DNA of 64,000 nucleotides. Source: JAWKWH01 sp963669415 (GTDB lineage: Bacteria; Pseudomonadota; Alphaproteobacteria; Rhizobiales; Rhizobiaceae). The notes under the pieces are model-generated. The model was not told the DNA's origin, made no database searches, and saw only the letters and a program-made list of their open reading frames with translations. Shown piece after piece: positions 1-8,009 of this stretch (the stretch's first letter is position 1; each line of letters starts with the position of its first letter). A program made the position numbers and the translations under genes. The stretch is from NCBI GenBank assembly GCA_963669415.2, contig CAXXPS010000002.1, positions 1 to 64,000 on the forward strand. The letters are read 5' to 3'.

Positions 1-282
1 ATTCTGGCGCTGGAGGATGAGCCCAAGCGATTTGGGGATCTGAAGCGCTGTATTGGTGATGTGACGCAAAGCGTGCTGACGGAAAATCTGCGCGGTTTAC
101 AGCGCGACGGGTATCTGACCCGCACCGTCGATCCTGGTCCTCCGGTGGCGGTATCTTACGAGTTAACCCCCCTTGGCCGCAGCCTTCTGGAACTGCTCAA
201 ACCCCTAGTCTACTGGTCGCACGAGCAGATGGACCAGGTGAGAACTGCGCGAATGCACTATGAGCGCGAGCAGAATGGCTGA
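1..282 (+). CDS. HxlR-family transcriptional regulator, 5' end cut by window edge
   Basis: The frame is open from base 1 and ends with TGA at 280-282; the start codon lies outside the window. The visible 93 residues carry the HxlR/MarR-like winged helix. The segment RFGDLKRCIGDVTQSVLTENL matches the recognition-helix region of HxlR proteins (recognised as F..L...I..I....L...L), and the wing holds a YELTPLGRSL motif. HxlR proteins are small dimeric DNA-binding regulators that often control nearby oxidoreductases under electrophile or redox stress. The atypical SDR at 1114 is a possible target, but this is inference. The effector-sensing N-terminal Cys, if any, is not visible. Confidence 0.85.
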   Translation: MLALEDEPKRFGDLKRCIGDVTQSVLTENLRGLQRDGYLTRTVDPGPPVAVSYELTPLGRSLLELLKPLVYWSHEQMDQVRTARMHYEREQNG

Positions 283-354
283 CACTCATGCAGCCACAGG
301 ATCAAGGCCCGGGGTGGCTTGATTTGTCCGCTACGAACTGTGGCGGAATTCGGA

Positions 355-822
355 TTACGAACCGTCTGCTGTCCGCCGCGCCATCACGTGATCCATGGTC
401 AGGCTGAGCACCTCGACGTCGTTCTGGTTGAAAGACCTGTAGCGGAACCGGACCGTTCCACGGTCAGGTTTTGAACGTGATGGCGTGATTGCCTCGACCG
501 TGATGCGCGCGCGGATCGTATCGCCGGAATAAACCGGGGCAAGCCACCGCACCTCGTCCATGCCGTGGCCGCCAAGGTTGGTGCCGGTCAGCACGCTGGT
601 GTCCCGGAACAGCCGAAAGGTGAGCGCGATGGTCTGGAAGCCGCTTGCGATAAGACCACCGAATATCGACGCAGACGCCGCCACCTTGTCGATGTGGAAT
701 GGCTGAGGATCGTGCACCAGCGCAAAGTCCACGATTCCGCCCTCTGTGAGCGTGATCCCGCCGGTCTCGAAAGTGTCTCCGACCGACAAATCATCAAGGT
801 ACTTGCCGCTAGCCATGCGCAA
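355..822 (-). CDS. MaoC-like (R)-hydratase/dehydratase
   Basis: A 155-residue single hotdog-fold protein, the usual length for one MaoC domain. The catalytic stretch HDPQPFHIDKVAA carries the D-x-x-P-x-H-x-D type hydratase-2 signature, followed by the G-rich IFGGLIASG helix. Such proteins hydrate 2-enoyl-CoA thioesters or close analogues in the cytoplasm. A second ATG two codons in (at 816) is an equally possible start. The gene is a single unit flanked by opposite-strand genes, so the pathway cannot be inferred from an operon. Confidence 0.82.
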   Translation of the reverse strand: MRMASGKYLDDLSVGDTFETGGITLTEGGIVDFALVHDPQPFHIDKVAASASIFGGLIASGFQTIALTFRLFRDTSVLTGTNLGGHGMDEVRWLAPVYSGDTIRARITVEAITPSRSKPDRGTVRFRYRSFNQNDVEVLSLTMDHVMARRTADGS

Positions 823-1113
823 AACCTAAGTGATCGGTCCGCCGCCGGTCAACAAGAACGCTTTCCCGCCTAACCCCTTCAGCCGGCCTTGGCAGCGCAA
901 GACTCGTTCACACTCGCAGCGAACGGCGGCTTCGAGCCCAAAGTGCATGATGCTGCGAAATTATTAGAAGGCCGCTTTCTTCGAAGGGGTTTTCTAATCA
1001 TCATTTTTGTGAATGTATACTATATTTAATCATTATTTTTATCTATGTTACATAGCAGGCATATCTGTCCCAGCCGAACCAGTTTGGTTTGCAGCAGAAA
1101 AAGGAGACAGATC
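823..1113. other. AT-rich intergenic region with 14-nt direct repeat and GTATAC site
   Basis: No gene is seen in these 291 bases between the divergent MaoC and SDR genes. The right half is strongly AT-rich. It holds a direct repeat (TAATCATCATTTTT at 995-1008, TAATCATTATTTTT at 1027-1040; start-to-start 32 bp, about three helical turns) with a GTATAC core at 1015-1020 between the copies. This arrangement suits an operator-promoter for the SDR gene. Confidence 0.5.
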
Positions 1114-1722
1114 ATGAAAGTCATCGTTGTAGGAGCCACCGGAACACTTGGCAGCGCAATCACGGCAGACCTGAAGAAAGACCACGAGGTCGTAGAAGTC
1201 GGCTTCTCTGACGGCGATGTCAAAGTCGACATAGCTGACATCGAGTCGATCAAGGCCATGTATCAAGAGATCGGCGAATTTGATGCGCTAGTGTCTGCCA
1301 CTGGGGCGGTGCATTTCGGTCCTCTGGAAGACATCTCACAAGAACAGTGGCAACTGGGCCTGAACAACAAGCTGATGGGACAGGTCAATCTGGTGATGGA
1401 AGGTGCCAAACACATCAACGATGGTGGTTCCTTTACTCTGACCGCAGGCATCATCAGTAGAGATCCGATCCGCTATGGGACCGCCGCGGCAATCGTGTGC
1501 AATGCGCTTGAGGGATTTGCCGCTTCGGCTGCACTGGAGCTGCCGCGCGGTATTCGCGTCAATGTAGTAAGCCCGACCATTCTCGAAGAATCCGTCGAAC
1601 TGTTCGGGGCCGCGTTTGCAGGCTCCGAACCGGTGCCCGCATCTGTCGCTGCCAAGGCGTTTCGCAAAAGCGTTGATGGCGCCCGAAGCGGTCAAACCTT
1701 TACGGTTCAAGGCCGCACTTGA
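1114..1722 (+). CDS. Atypical short-chain dehydrogenase/reductase
   Basis: The ATG at 1114 is chosen over longer frames because AAGGAGA lies 8-13 bases upstream and the Rossmann motif GATGTLG then falls at residues 7-13, giving 202 residues. The usual SDR catalytic Tyr-x-x-x-Lys is not intact: the region reads RYGTAAAIVCNALEGF, with Ala where the Lys is expected. The downstream RVNVVSP strand is typical SDR. This matches a group of short (about 200 aa) SDR-like proteins whose activity is poorly defined. The DUF2798 gene 111 bp downstream could be co-transcribed. The AT-rich direct-repeat region upstream suggests regulated expression. Confidence 0.8.
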   Translation: MKVIVVGATGTLGSAITADLKKDHEVVEVGFSDGDVKVDIADIESIKAMYQEIGEFDALVSATGAVHFGPLEDISQEQWQLGLNNKLMGQVNLVMEGAKHINDGGSFTLTAGIISRDPIRYGTAAAIVCNALEGFAASAALELPRGIRVNVVSPTILEESVELFGAAFAGSEPVPASVAAKAFRKSVDGARSGQTFTVQGRT

Positions 1723-1833
1723 CCGGCGTCATCTCAAGTGGGTCCTTCACTTCGGAGGGCCCGAAACACCTACGTCGACAGAACGCGGGCACGATCGCGA
1801 TAATGCCGGCCAAATACCAGGAAACCCCGCAAA

Positions 1834-2070
1834 ATGCACGTCATACCAAAGCAATACACCCAGTACGCTTTCTATTTCTTCATGGCGCTTCTGATGTCAG
1901 CCCTGATGTCTCTCGTCGTAACCACGATCAACATTGGCATCGTCCCTCACCTGGTCTCAGCATGGTTCAATGCCTGGGTCGTCGGGTTCATGGCCGCCTT
2001 ACCCGCTATCATGATCGTAACGCCCTTAGTCCGAAAAATAGTCGGTCATCTGATTGTGGAATGCGATTAA
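1834..2070 (+). CDS. DUF2798 small membrane protein
   Basis: A 78-residue protein with two hydrophobic helices (about residues 11-31 and 43-66) separated by a short loop containing W-F-NAW. This is the layout of DUF2798 proteins, inner-membrane proteins of unknown role often found beside regulators or oxidoreductases. It follows the SDR on the same strand with no clear terminator between them. It ends 24 bases before the convergent LysR gene. Confidence 0.7.
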   Translation: MHVIPKQYTQYAFYFFMALLMSALMSLVVTTINIGIVPHLVSAWFNAWVVGFMAALPAIMIVTPLVRKIVGHLIVECD

Positions 2071-2094
2071 GACCTCCTTCGAATTGCCAATAAA

Positions 2095-2991
2095 TCACGA
2101 CGGCTGGACCAAGTCCTTCAGAATTCCACGAAGCCAAACATTGCCCGGTTCCCGGTCAGAGCGTTTATGCCAGAACATACTGAGTTTGGGACCCGGAACC
2201 GGGATTGGAAGCGGACGTGACACAAGCGTACCGGAGTCAACATAGGGCTTCACGGAGACAGAGGGCAGTACACAGACCAGGTTGCTTTTTTCCACCACTT
2301 TTATGGCACTTGCGAAATTGTTTATCGTCATGGCCACTCGGCGTTGCAGACCATGTTCAGCGAGAACCGTGTCGGTATACCCACGCACATCTCCGGACAA
2401 CGATACCAGCAAGTGATCTGCCGCAACAAATCGCTCAAGCGTCAAATCGCCCTTCGCGAGGTCGTGTCTGGCGTTCACCGCGCAAACATACTCGAGATCA
2501 ACCAAGAACTCGCTTGTGTCCATTGGAGGCATGAGATCAACAGCGCCGATAAGAATATCAACGGATGCGCGACTGAGGACAGTTTCACCGTTGGCGATTG
2601 TGTATGGCACCGTTTGGACGGACACATTAGGCGCTTCCTGTTCAAGGCGGCGCCGGAGGTTTGCCCAAGCCAGGTCCACCATGAGGTCGGTCGCTGCAAT
2701 TCGAAAGGTTCGGCGCGAGTTAGATGGATCGAAACCCTTCGGATTGATGGCATCGTCAATTTCTTCCAGTGGCTCCCTTACCTGAGCCCAGAGATTCTGC
2801 GCAAAAAGCGTAGGCGTAATATTCCTGCCCGCTTTGATAAACAGGTCGTCCTTCCAGATTTCGCGCATCCGCCCAACAGCATTCGAGACTGCAGGTTGGG
2901 TGATGTTCAAACGATCTGCTGCCCGCGTGATTGACCCTTCGGTCATGATCGCGTCGAAAATTACGAGAAGGCTTAGGTCCTGACTGCGCAA
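2095..2991 (-). CDS. LysR-family transcriptional regulator (NodD/LeuO-like)
   Basis: A 298-residue protein, normal LTTR length. The N-terminal winged helix is clear: FDAIMTEGSITRAADRLNIT then QPAVSNAVGRMRE, residues 12-44. The LysR substrate-binding domain covers about residues 90-295. The start is a TTG with GGAG seven bases upstream; no ATG fits the conserved N-terminus better. It is convergent with the SDR/DUF2798 unit, so it need not control it. The inducer is unknown. Confidence 0.88.
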   Translation of the reverse strand: MRSQDLSLLVIFDAIMTEGSITRAADRLNITQPAVSNAVGRMREIWKDDLFIKAGRNITPTLFAQNLWAQVREPLEEIDDAINPKGFDPSNSRRTFRIAATDLMVDLAWANLRRRLEQEAPNVSVQTVPYTIANGETVLSRASVDILIGAVDLMPPMDTSEFLVDLEYVCAVNARHDLAKGDLTLERFVAADHLLVSLSGDVRGYTDTVLAEHGLQRRVAMTINNFASAIKVVEKSNLVCVLPSVSVKPYVDSGTLVSRPLPIPVPGPKLSMFWHKRSDREPGNVWLRGILKDLVQPS

Positions 2992-3213
2992 ACGAAAACT
3001 CCGTTGTTTGGACCAAAGTATTCAGAGTTTTACAGCGTGGCCACTGCCAATCGCTTCTGCAACACCGAACGCCTTCGCTGACGCACGCATGAAAGCCGAC
3101 ATTCGCACAGTCGCAGCGAAAGTTAACTTAGTCCGCTGAGCCGACCTTGGCAGCAGGTACCGCACTCCGCCGGAGCAACCCTGGATGTGGCACCGGCGTG
3201 TTTGGCGGATCGT

Positions 3214-5202
3214 TCAGCCGCGTTCCCTTCTCACATCCGGAGGCGTCGCCTCTTCGACAAAAGCGGTGAGCGCGTCTTCCAGGGACATCGACTGCTGATC
3301 ACGGCTGCCAAGGCGGCGGATATTGACCGTGCCCTCTTCGGCTTCGCGCATGCCGCAGACGATGATCACCGGCACTTTCGCCAGGCTGTGTTCGCGAACC
3401 TTGTAGTTGATTTTCTCGTTGCGAAGATCTGTCTCCACCGAGAGACCAGCCTTTTTGAGTTTTGCGGCTACTTCGATCCCATAATCATCTGCGTCAGATG
3501 TGATGGTCGCCACCACGATCTGCAGCGGCGCGAACCACAACGGCATGTGTCCGGCGTGGGATTCGATCAGGATACCGAGAAAACGCTCCAGCGAGCCGAC
3601 GACGGCCCGGTGGATCATTACCGGCTGTTTTTTCTCCGAATCCTTGTCGATGTAGAAGGCGCCAAACCGTTCGGGCAGATTGAAATCGACCTGCGTCGTG
3701 CCGCACTGCCACTCGCGGCCGATTGCGTCGCGCAGCGTATATTCAAATTTCGGGCCATAAAACGTGCCCTCACCCTCGTTGATGCCGGCCTTGATGCGCC
3801 CGCCGGACTCTTTTTCCATCCGCTCAAGCGCGCGTTTGAGAATGTCCTCGGCGTGATCCCACATCGCGTCGGTGCCGACCCGTTTTTCCGGCCTTGTGGC
3901 CAGTTTGACGACAACTTCCTCGAAGCCGAAATCCTCGTAGACCGACATCATCAGATCATTGATCTTCAGGATTTCGGCCTCCAGTTGCTCTTCGGTGCAG
4001 AAAACATGCGCGTCGTCCTGCGTGAAGCCGCGCACACGCATCAAACCATGCAGGGCACCGGAGGGTTCGTAGCGGTGAACAGCGCCAAATTCTGCAAGCC
4101 TGACAGGTAGTTCTCGATAAGACCTCAACCCATGCTTGAAGATCTGCACATGGCCCGGGCAATTCATCGGTTTCAGGGCGAATACGCGCTTGTCCTCTGC
4201 CTCTTCGTCAGCACATTGCACCGAGAACATGTTCTCGCGATACCAGCCCCAGTGGCCGGAGGTCATCCACAGGGATGAATCCAATACTTGCGGCGCGTTG
4301 ACCTCTTCATAATCGCCCTCAAGGCGCCTGCGCATGTAGGAAAGCAGGTTCTGGAACATCTTCCAGCCTTTGCCGTGCCAAAAGACGACGCCGGGACCCT
4401 CTTCCTGGAAATGGAACAGGTCCATCTCGCGGCCAAGCTTTCTATGGTCGCGTTTTTCGGCCTCGGCAAGCATGTGGAGATAGGCTTCCATCTGCTTTCC
4501 GTCGGCCCAGGCGGTGCCATAGATGCGGGTGAGCATCGGATTGTTTGAATCACCACGCCAATAAGCGCCGGCCACCTTCATCAGTTTGAAGGCATTGCCG
4601 ACTTGGCCGGTAGACGCCATGTGCGGGCCACGGCAAAGATCAAACCAGTCGCCTTGCGCATATATTTTGACGTCCTCGCCTTCGGGAATCGCATCGAGAA
4701 GCTCGACCTTGTAATTTTCGCCCTTGCCGCCAAACACTTCGCGTGCCTTGTCGCGCGACCACACCTCCTTGGTGAAGGGTTTGTTGCGCGCGATGATTTC
4801 CTTCATCTTCTTTTCGATCACGGGCAGATCATCCGGCGTGAACGGCCAGTCGTCCCCGGTATCGGGATGCACACGCTTGAAATCGTAATAGAATCCGTTC
4901 TCGATCACCGGACCGATCGTCACCTGGGTGCCGGGCCAGATTTCCTGAACCGCTTCGGCCATGACATGGGCTGAATCGTGCCGGATCAGTTCCAAGGCGC
5001 GGGGATCGTCGCGGGTGACGATCTCGATGGCGCCCGTCGCTACCGGGTCCGCCAGATCCTGCAGTTCACCATTGAGCGCAATGGCGACAGCCTTTTTGGC
5101 AAGTGATTTGGAGATTGATTCTGCTACTTCACGGCCGGTGGTTCCAGCCGGATAGTCGCGGGAATTGCCATCGGGAAATGTAAGGGATACGGCGTCCGCC
5201 AT
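3214..5202 (-). CDS. thrS: Threonyl-tRNA synthetase
   Basis: The 662-residue cytoplasmic enzyme charges tRNA-Thr. The domain order is complete: TGS domain (about residues 4-65), the second additional/editing domain with HDSAHVMAEA near residue 74 and the zinc-type DLCRGPHMAST motif, the class II catalytic core with MNCPGHVQIF and the motif 2 stretch FGAVHRYEPSG, and the C-terminal anticodon-binding domain ending in VNIRRLGSRDQ. The length agrees with bacterial ThrRS (640-660). The ATG at 5202 has GGAG just upstream (reverse complement of 5209-5214). No T-box leader is expected or seen. Confidence 0.98.
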   Translation of the reverse strand: MADAVSLTFPDGNSRDYPAGTTGREVAESISKSLAKKAVAIALNGELQDLADPVATGAIEIVTRDDPRALELIRHDSAHVMAEAVQEIWPGTQVTIGPVIENGFYYDFKRVHPDTGDDWPFTPDDLPVIEKKMKEIIARNKPFTKEVWSRDKAREVFGGKGENYKVELLDAIPEGEDVKIYAQGDWFDLCRGPHMASTGQVGNAFKLMKVAGAYWRGDSNNPMLTRIYGTAWADGKQMEAYLHMLAEAEKRDHRKLGREMDLFHFQEEGPGVVFWHGKGWKMFQNLLSYMRRRLEGDYEEVNAPQVLDSSLWMTSGHWGWYRENMFSVQCADEEAEDKRVFALKPMNCPGHVQIFKHGLRSYRELPVRLAEFGAVHRYEPSGALHGLMRVRGFTQDDAHVFCTEEQLEAEILKINDLMMSVYEDFGFEEVVVKLATRPEKRVGTDAMWDHAEDILKRALERMEKESGGRIKAGINEGEGTFYGPKFEYTLRDAIGREWQCGTTQVDFNLPERFGAFYIDKDSEKKQPVMIHRAVVGSLERFLGILIESHAGHMPLWFAPLQIVVATITSDADDYGIEVAAKLKKAGLSVETDLRNEKINYKVREHSLAKVPVIIVCGMREAEEGTVNIRRLGSRDQQSMSLEDALTAFVEEATPPDVRRERG

Positions 5203-5359
5203 CGGGATACTCCTTTATCCAGTCCCGCATACGAGCGCGGGTGGTTGATTGGTGCAGTTTGGCGAAGCGCGGTATAGGCTTTCGGCAGGCGCGCGTAAAG
5301 GGCGCGGCGAATACCACCGTCGCTATTAGTCAGATTGGAGACTGATTGGGAACGGGAAT

Positions 5360-5383
5360 GCGCCCGGCGTGACCGCCAGGCGC
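5360..5383 (-). terminator. Hairpin downstream of the DUF1508 gene
   Basis: GCGCCCGGCG (5360-5369) and CGCCAGGCGC (5374-5383) form a 10-bp stem with one mismatch and a TGAC loop, 12 bases after the DUF1508 stop and upstream of thrS on the minus strand. No T-run follows, so it is a weak intrinsic terminator or an mRNA-stabilising hairpin. Confidence 0.3.
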
Positions 5384-5395
5384 AGGAACTCGGTG

Positions 5396-5572
5396 CTAGC
5401 TGTTGTCTTCGACCGGCGCGTCCGGGCCGTTCTTCTTGATTGAATCGATTGCGTTTTGCGCGCTCGATTTTGAGGTGTAACCCTCCGTCGAGAACATGAT
5501 TTCGCTGTTGTATTTGAAACGTACGCGAAACTCGCCGCGCTTGTCCTTGTAGATTTCGAATGCGTGAGCCAT
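5396..5572 (-). CDS. DUF1508 (YegP-like) protein
   Basis: The ATG at 5572 is preferred because AGGAGAGG lies about 8 bases upstream and the family fold begins at MAHAFEIYKDKRGEFRVRF; an upstream extension adds 23 low-similarity residues. The 58-residue product is one DUF1508 unit: FEIYKDKRGEFRVRF, a middle strand ending in YTSKSSAQNAIDSIK, and an acidic tail. These small cytoplasmic proteins are widespread and have no firmly assigned function. It lies between yidD and thrS on the same strand. Confidence 0.82.
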   Translation of the reverse strand: MAHAFEIYKDKRGEFRVRFKYNSEIMFSTEGYTSKSSAQNAIDSIKKNGPDAPVEDNS

Positions 5573-5701
5573 GGGGCCTCCCTCTCCTGAACTAAGGAAT
5601 CTAACATTTTCTAATGTGCCAGCAGGCGGCGCGCCAGACAAGCCAATGTTTCCGTTACGGCAACCACTAGTTGGATCAGTGCATTATCCAATGATCCAAA
5701 A

Positions 5702-6016
5702 TCAATTCTGTTTGCCGATGCGCCAATATCGCCATGGCGCCCACCAATGCAATTCGCTGGTCAGTATTTCCGGCACATTGTCAATGCCATGCGTGCCGCC
5801 CGGACCGCAGCGCAACACGCGAAACAGCGCCAGCCAGCCGCCGGACCACAATCCGTGCCGCGCAATCGCCTCATAGGCGTATTCGGAACAGGTCGGCAAG
5901 TGACGGCAATGGTTGCCGATAAATCCGGAAAGGGTGAGTTGATAAAGGCGAATAAAGCCGACGCCGAAGAGGCGCCCGGGCGTCTTGGGCCACGCACCTT
6001 TGTAGTTACGGTTCAT
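5702..6016 (-). CDS. yidD: Membrane protein insertion efficiency factor YidD
   Basis: A 104-residue protein with the YidD signature: RLYQLTLSGFIGNHCRHLP, then CSEYAYEAIARHG and a GGWLALFRVLRCGP segment. YidD is a small inner-membrane-associated protein that assists YidC-dependent insertion. The ATG at 6016-6014 overlaps the TGA of the upstream hepT-like frame (ATGA), which implies translational coupling. Here the gene is in the iscU-like/mntA/hepT unit, not beside rnpA/yidC. Confidence 0.93.
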   Translation of the reverse strand: MNRNYKGAWPKTPGRLFGVGFIRLYQLTLSGFIGNHCRHLPTCSEYAYEAIARHGLWSGGWLALFRVLRCGPGGTHGIDNVPEILTSELHWWAPWRYWRIGKQN

Positions 6017-6351
6017 CGGCCAATGACGCCAGGACTTTTTTGGCAGTTGAATTCAATACCGCAGCTTCTTCGCGGGATACTTTGTAAACAATTGACCAGT
6101 CTATTGTTTCGCATTCGGTACGCTTCCACCAGCTCGAGTTCCGGATGCTCTGCTGCAAATCCGGGATGATATTTCAATATTCTCAATGCTGCTTCACCGA
6201 TCACCTCGATACATTTGGAGGCACCGGGCGCAGCGGCCGGATCGGTTTGGAAATGATCGAAAGTAATATCGCCGGTGATTGCTTCCAGACGATCTCCCCA
6301 TTCGATCATGTTCTCAAGCAGCGATCGAATGCTGGGAGTTTGCGTTCCCAT
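6006..6351 (-). pseudogene. HepT-like toxin remnant with deleted catalytic motif and frameshift
   Basis: The first 85 or so residues look like HepT (DUF86): helices around LLENMIEWGDRLEAITG and CIEVIGEAALRILKYHP. Normal HepT then reads R-N-x(3-5)-H-x-Y followed by a tail resembling IDxxIVWxxxxxxxPxL. Here the frame reads YRMRNNRLVNCLQS and ends as an unrelated tail at 6013. The +1 frame over the same DNA restores IDWSIVYKVSREEAAVL and ends with TAA at 6006-6008. A short deletion (about 20-23 nt) right after MRN therefore removed the RX4HXY active site and shifted the frame. The start ATG overlaps the TAA of mntA by one base. Confidence 0.7.
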
Positions 6352-6641
6352 TAGAGCGCTCGCTGCTGGGATTTGATTTGCGCCAAACTGGTTTTTTTGA
6401 ACTCCGCGACTGTGTGGACCGATACCGGAACTTCAAGCAGGCGTTCCAACTCCATTTCGAGCTTGACAAGCTGCATGAGGGACAATTCGCCGGAGTGCTC
6501 GACGAGTATGTCCAGATCACTTCCTTCCTTGTCCTCACCGCGCGCAACGGAGCCGAAGACTTGGGGATTAGCAACAGGATACCTCGAAACAATCCGGCGG
6601 GCGGCCGCTCGATGTTTGTCCAGTGTCTCCGATGGTCGCAT
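6351..6641 (-). CDS. mntA: MntA-like nucleotidyltransferase antitoxin
   Basis: A 96-residue minimal nucleotidyltransferase with the GS-x(10)-D-x-D motif (GSVARGEDKEGSDLDILV), the family signature. MntA proteins AMPylate a Tyr in the HepT RX4HXY motif and so neutralise the toxin. The ATG at 6641 has GGAG about 10 bases upstream; a TTG at 6665 that overlaps the iscU-like stop is the alternative. It overlaps the HepT-like frame by one base (TAATG), the usual MNT-HEPN layout. Its normal target motif is missing in the partner, so it may now be an orphan. Confidence 0.85.
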   Translation of the reverse strand: MRPSETLDKHRAAARRIVSRYPVANPQVFGSVARGEDKEGSDLDILVEHSGELSLMQLVKLEMELERLLEVPVSVHTVAEFKKTSLAQIKSQQRAL

Positions 6642-6661
6642 TGCTTGGGTACTCCAGCAGG

Positions 6662-7108
6662 TCAAGCCGCCGCTTCAGCCTGTTTCTTCTCAATCTGGCC
6701 AATGGCGTCGACCACGGCATCAAATGTCAGCATGGTTGAGGCATGGCGGGCTTTGTAGTCGCGCACCGGTTCCAGATACTTCAGATCCGCAAAACGGCCT
6801 TCCGGCGGCGGTCCGTTTTCTTTCAGCATTTCCAGCATGGTTTCACGCACGGACCGCAACTCGTCAGGCGTCGATCCGACAATGTTGTTGGCCATGATCG
6901 AGGACGATGCCTGTCCGAGCGCGCAGGCTTTCACGTCGTGCGCAAACTCGGTCACCACGCCGTCATTCATCTTCAGATCGACCGTGACGGTCGAGCCACA
7001 TAGTTTTGAATGCGCCTTGGCAGAAGCGTCCGGGTCTGAAAGCCTGCCGATCGACGGGATGTTGCCGGCGTATTCGAGTATTTTGGCATTGTAGACTTCG
7101 TCAATCAT
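6662..7108 (-). CDS. IscU/SufU-like iron-sulfur cluster scaffold protein
   Basis: A 148-residue NifU N-terminal-type protein. The start at 7108 gives the family N-terminus MIDEVYNAKILEYAGNIP; the longer frame adds 33 unlikely residues. Two of the three scaffold cysteines are visible (HSKLCGSTV and DVKACALGQASS), but the third, usually in a K/R-C-(A/S)-x-L context, reads YKARHASTML with no Cys. Classical [2Fe-2S] assembly is therefore uncertain and this may be a variant subfamily. It starts the minus-strand unit that runs into mntA, the hepT remnant and yidD. Confidence 0.8.
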   Translation of the reverse strand: MIDEVYNAKILEYAGNIPSIGRLSDPDASAKAHSKLCGSTVTVDLKMNDGVVTEFAHDVKACALGQASSSIMANNIVGSTPDELRSVRETMLEMLKENGPPPEGRFADLKYLEPVRDYKARHASTMLTFDAVVDAIGQIEKKQAEAAA

Positions 7109-7359
7109 GGGCCACCGACAACCAAATTTGTAACACGGTATCCACACAGAAGATCTTTCCTTTGTGGATGGATTTCTTATATAGTGTGGGTTGCCCGATA
7201 CGAACAAGATGAAACCTGTTCGTTGAGGGTGATCTAAATACTACCTATGCCAGTGTGCTGTAACGGATTTGTTGCACAGAACATCAAAGGCAGGTGGTCC
7301 GTTTAACTCGTTCCTCCGTACCGACTGGTCAGAGAGGGGAACTACGGGAGTAGCCTTTG
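7109..7359. other. Divergent promoter region iscU-like / folE
   Basis: These 251 bases lie between two divergent start codons and must hold both promoters. The folE ribosome-binding site GGGAG is at 7346-7350. I see no riboswitch-like structure or recognisable operator that I would name. Confidence 0.4.
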
Positions 7360-7998
7360 ATGGATGCGATTATCAAGAAATTTCCGCAAACGGCGGAATA
7401 TATGGACAAGCCGGCTGTCGACCGGCCAAGCCGCGAAGAAGCTGAAGCGGCTGTTCGGACCCTGCTGCGCTGGGCCGGAGACGATCCGGATCGCGAGGGA
7501 TTGCGTGAAACGCCGCAGCGCGTGGCAAAGGCTTACCGAGAAATGTTCGGCGGTTATGACAAAAGCGCGGCCGAAGAACTCGGACGGACCTTCGAGGAGG
7601 TTGCCGGATACGACGATCTGGTGCTGGTGAAGGATATTTCGTTCCATTCGCATTGCGAGCACCACATGGTGCCGATTATCGGCAAGGCACATGTCGGCTA
7701 CATGCCTGATGGCAAGGTGCTCGGCCTGTCGAAAATTGCCCGAGTTGTCGACATATTTGCCCACCGGCTGCAGACCCAGGAAGCGATCACCGCACAGATT
7801 GCGGGCGTCATCCAGGACGTGCTGAATCCTCGCGGCGTGGCGGTCATCATCGAAGCGGAACATATGTGCATGGCCATGCGCGGCATTCGCAAACAGGGTT
7901 CGACGACGCTGACCTCGACCTTTACCGGCATCTTCCGCGATCTGCCGGAGGAACAGGCCCGTTTTGTCGCCATGGTGCGCGGCAACGCGCTCGCCTGA
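7360..7998 (+). CDS. folE: GTP cyclohydrolase I
   Basis: Converts GTP to 7,8-dihydroneopterin triphosphate, the first step of folate and pterin synthesis; cytoplasmic homodecamer. The 212-residue protein shows the zinc/active-site signature (FHSHCEHHMVPIIGKAHVGY) and the C-terminal EAEHMCMAMRGIRKQGS, with the Zn-binding Cys and His of the family. The ATG at 7360 is chosen (GGGAG nine bases upstream) over a TTG three bases earlier. hisI follows 11 bp downstream, probably co-transcribed. Confidence 0.97.
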   Translation: MDAIIKKFPQTAEYMDKPAVDRPSREEAEAAVRTLLRWAGDDPDREGLRETPQRVAKAYREMFGGYDKSAAEELGRTFEEVAGYDDLVLVKDISFHSHCEHHMVPIIGKAHVGYMPDGKVLGLSKIARVVDIFAHRLQTQEAITAQIAGVIQDVLNPRGVAVIIEAEHMCMAMRGIRKQGSTTLTSTFTGIFRDLPEEQARFVAMVRGNALA

Positions 7999-8009
7999 CC
8001 ATTCGAAGC

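Noticed and set aside
2375..2380. GTATAC sequence inside the LysR gene
   Set aside because: It is within coding sequence, and the flanks do not match ATTGTATACAAT.
3187..4110. A 307-codon open frame opposite thrS
   Set aside because: It lies wholly within the conserved thrS gene on the other strand and has no recognisable motif.
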